A stretch of DNA of 6,708 nt, from positions 1 to 6,708 of the forward strand of contig JAHEYE010000195.1 in assembly GCA_023251695.1 (NCBI GenBank). Reading direction: 5' to 3'. Within the stretch, counting starts at the first letter, position 1, and every line of letters begins with the position of its first letter. This document shows positions 5,214 through 6,708 of the stretch, one piece after another. Below the pieces are notes generated by a model. The model searched no databases. It saw nothing but the letters and a program-made list of their open reading frames with translations, and was not told where the DNA came from. The stretch comes from Sphingobacteriaceae bacterium (GTDB lineage: Bacteria; Bacteroidota; Bacteroidia; B-17B0; Aurantibacillaceae). A program made the position numbers and the translations under genes.

Positions 5214-6491
5214 ATGTCTACAAAAACTGCAAACGCAGAAGCTGCAAGCCACGAAAGTATGTTTGAAGCAGTTTTAGCCCGCCTGGACGTTGCGGCTAAA
5301 TTAATGAACCTCTCTGATGACGTTAAAACGATACTAAAAAACCCTGTTAAACAAGTACAAGCAAGTTTGCCTGTGCTGATGGATAATGGAAAAGTTCAGG
5401 TATTTGAAGGTTACCGTGTTGTGCACTCTGTAGCTGTTGGCCCTTCGAAAGGCGGAATCCGTTACGCAATGGATGTGAATCAGGATGAAGTGATGGCCTT
5501 AGCTGCATGGATGACTTTTAAATGCGCGGTTGCCAATTTACCTTATGGTGGTGCAAAAGGTGGTATTAAATGTGATCCCCGCGCCATGAGTGTTGGTGAA
5601 TTAGAACGTTTGTCACGTTCTTATGTAAGGGCGATGAAAGATGTTTTTGGTGTAAATAAAGATATTCCTGCGCCCGATATGGGGACAAGCGGCCGTGAAA
5701 TGGCATGGATGTTAGACGAGTTTAACAGAATTACAGGAGAAGATTCTCCCGGAGTAATTACAGGAAAACCGATTGCATTGGGTGGTTCATTGGGAAGAGA
5801 TGCCGCAACCGGTCGTGGTGTGATGGTGAACTCATTGGAAGCATTAAAAAAATTAGGATTGAATCCGAAAGATATAACTGCGGTAGTTCAGGGATTCGGA
5901 AATGTAGGTTCGCACGCAGCCCGTTTACTTAGCGAAAAAGGCGTAAAAATTGTTGGGATTGGTGATCATACGGCTTCTTTCTATAATGAAAACGGAATTG
6001 ACATCAAAGCAGCAATAGAATACGCCGCCAAAAATAAAAATACATTAAAAGGATTTACAGGCGCAACCGAAATTCCATCCGGTCAGTTATTAATCTCAAA
6101 ATGTGATTTACTGGTGCCGGCAGCTTTACAAAATGTAATTAACGAAGACAACGCTGCAAAAATTCAGGCAAAACTTATTGTTGAAGGTGCTAACGGACCA
6201 ACAATTCCGGAAGCCGATCACGTTTTAAATGAAAGGAAAATTATTGTTGTACCCGATATTTTAGCCAACAGCGGTGGGGTAACCGTTTCTTATTTCGAGT
6301 GGGTACAAAACAAAGCAGGTTATTATTGGACAGAACAAGAGGTTAACTTGAAGCACGATCATAAAATGGAAGAAGCTTTTGGTAACGTTTGGGCTAACGC
6401 CGATAAGTTTAAGACCAGCATGCGTATCGCAGCCTATATCACCGCTTTACAAAAGATCGAGCTAGCCGTTAAATTAAAAGGCAATTATTAA
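5214..6491 (+). CDS. gdhA: Glutamate dehydrogenase (Glu/Leu/Phe/Val dehydrogenase family)
   Basis: A 425-aa cytoplasmic enzyme, normal length for the hexameric RocG/GudB-like class. It interconverts L-glutamate and 2-oxoglutarate plus ammonium using a nicotinamide cofactor. The N-terminal substrate domain (about 15-185) holds GPSKGGIR (Lys79), MTFKCA (Lys103), the family signature LPYGGAKGGIKCDP with catalytic Lys115, and PAPDMGT with catalytic Asp155. The C-terminal Rossmann domain (about 186-420) has the dinucleotide fingerprint GFGNVG (227-232), Asp251 at the end of the next strand (GIGD), which favours NAD over NADP, and the conserved EGANGPT and NSGGVTVSYFEW blocks. All key residues are present. 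ATG start, with a promoter candidate just upstream and no Shine-Dalgarno. It stands alone, divergent from the leftward pair. Leucine or valine dehydrogenases are less likely, being shorter and with different substrate-pocket motifs. The symbol is conventional; rocG or gudB could equally be used. Confidence 0.92.
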   Translation: MSTKTANAEAASHESMFEAVLARLDVAAKLMNLSDDVKTILKNPVKQVQASLPVLMDNGKVQVFEGYRVVHSVAVGPSKGGIRYAMDVNQDEVMALAAWMTFKCAVANLPYGGAKGGIKCDPRAMSVGELERLSRSYVRAMKDVFGVNKDIPAPDMGTSGREMAWMLDEFNRITGEDSPGVITGKPIALGGSLGRDAATGRGVMVNSLEALKKLGLNPKDITAVVQGFGNVGSHAARLLSEKGVKIVGIGDHTASFYNENGIDIKAAIEYAAKNKNTLKGFTGATEIPSGQLLISKCDLLVPAALQNVINEDNAAKIQAKLIVEGANGPTIPEADHVLNERKIIVVPDILANSGGVTVSYFEWVQNKAGYYWTEQEVNLKHDHKMEEAFGNVWANADKFKTSMRIAAYITALQKIELAVKLKGNY

Positions 6492-6514
6492 TATATTGAC
6501 AATCAGTATATTAA
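6488..6514 (+). terminator. Hairpin on the gdh stop codon, possible weak terminator
   Basis: Starting one base before the TAA stop, a 12-bp stem (6488-6499 with 6503-6514, one G-U pair) closes on the triloop CAA. It is nearly all A-T and is followed by AAATTTCTGTTTA rather than a clean T-run, so it is a poor classical intrinsic terminator. It could equally protect the 3' end of the mRNA. Confidence 0.4.
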
Positions 6515-6580
6515 CAAATTTCTGTTTATATTAAGCTTTACACAAATGGTTTTTTATGGTCCTTAACTTAATAATTCAGC

Positions 6581-6588
6581 TATTTTTG
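6581..6588 (+). promoter_or_regulatory. -7 promoter box for plsY
   Basis: TATTTTTG is a perfect TAnnTTTG match, 19 nt before the plsY TTG start. No clear TTG -33 element is found at the expected 17-23-nt spacing. Transcription would begin near 6595, leaving a leader of only about 13 nt. Confidence 0.45.
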
Positions 6589-6598
6589 TTTAAACAAA
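6585..6598. promoter_or_regulatory. 14-bp perfect palindrome at the plsY promoter
   Basis: TTTGTTTAAACAAA is its own reverse complement. It overlaps the last four bases of the -7 box and the predicted transcription start of plsY, where a dimeric repressor would act. The regulator is unknown; an AT-rich palindrome by chance is also possible. Confidence 0.4.
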
Positions 6599-6607
6599 TT
6601 TAAGGTT

Positions 6608-6708
6608 TTGGAAATACTTTATATAACCCTGTTTCTCTTCTTGGCCTACCTTTTAGGCTCGATTCCTACATCCATATGGATAGGTAAAGCTTTCTATAAT
6701 ATTGATGT
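6608..6708 (+). CDS. plsY: PlsY, glycerol-3-phosphate acyltransferase, 3' cut by window edge
   Basis: Only the first 33 full codons are present. They read a hydrophobic membrane helix (about 3-24) running into YLLGSIPTSIWIGKAFYNID, which matches the N-terminus and first conserved motif (GSIP) of PlsY, with the FYNID continuation common in Bacteroidota versions. PlsY is an inner-membrane enzyme that transfers an acyl group from acyl-phosphate (made by PlsX) to glycerol-3-phosphate, the first step of phosphatidic acid synthesis. The start is TTG at 6608: the frame is open back to TAA at 6572-6574 but contains no ATG or GTG, and initiation here gives the normal PlsY N-terminus. A -7 box and a palindrome lie just upstream. 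The gdh gene ends 116 nt before, so plsY is probably transcribed separately. Confidence 0.85.
   Translation, partial: MEILYITLFLFLAYLLGSIPTSIWIGKAFYNID

Overview
The window looks like chromosomal DNA from a free-living or environmental member of the Bacteroidota. The evidence is AT-rich DNA, A-rich rather than Shine-Dalgarno leaders, promoter elements of the Bacteroidota type (TAnnTTTG -7 boxes), and protein families typical of that phylum: an N-terminal signal plus long TPR array plus one membrane helix plus a KQKEIIDSI.YA.RIQ tail. Four of the seven visible gene starts must be TTG, which is unusual. No mobile element, CRISPR array, tRNA or rRNA is seen.

Layout. 2-403 (+) is the 3' end of paaZ, the C-terminal MaoC-type hydratase domain of the ring-opening enzyme of aerobic phenylacetate breakdown. 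541-3821 (+) is a tight three-gene block: a TPR membrane protein (488 aa), a small antibiotic-biosynthesis-monooxygenase-fold protein (107 aa), and a second, paralogous TPR membrane protein (484 aa), with gaps of only 20 and 15 nt. The second TPR gene converges with, and overlaps by 4 nt, a leftward pair: yjjG-type HAD nucleotidase (3818-4507, -) and, upstream of it and overlapping by ATGA, a four-helix membrane protein (4504-4974, -). A 239-bp divergent control region (4975-5213) separates that pair from a rightward glutamate dehydrogenase gene (5214-6491, +). It holds a gdh promoter candidate, a perfect -7 box for the leftward pair, an imperfect hairpin and two copies of the palindrome AGTTAACT. 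After gdh there is a hairpin on the stop codon, a promoter-like element with a 14-bp palindrome, and the first 33 codons of plsY (6608-6708, +), cut by the window edge.

How the parts work together. paaZ, yjjG, gdh and plsY are metabolic or housekeeping genes (aromatic catabolism, nucleotide-pool cleaning, nitrogen/carbon exchange, phospholipid synthesis) and need not be functionally linked. The most system-like part is the TPR-ABM-TPR block. Both TPR proteins are predicted to place eight or so 40-residue helical repeats outside the inner membrane and a nearly identical tail of about 50 residues in the cytoplasm. That tail resembles the linker that precedes SpoIIE-type phosphatase domains in many Bacteroidota sensor proteins, but here both proteins stop where the catalytic domain would begin. 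Their function is not known and the signalling idea is inference.
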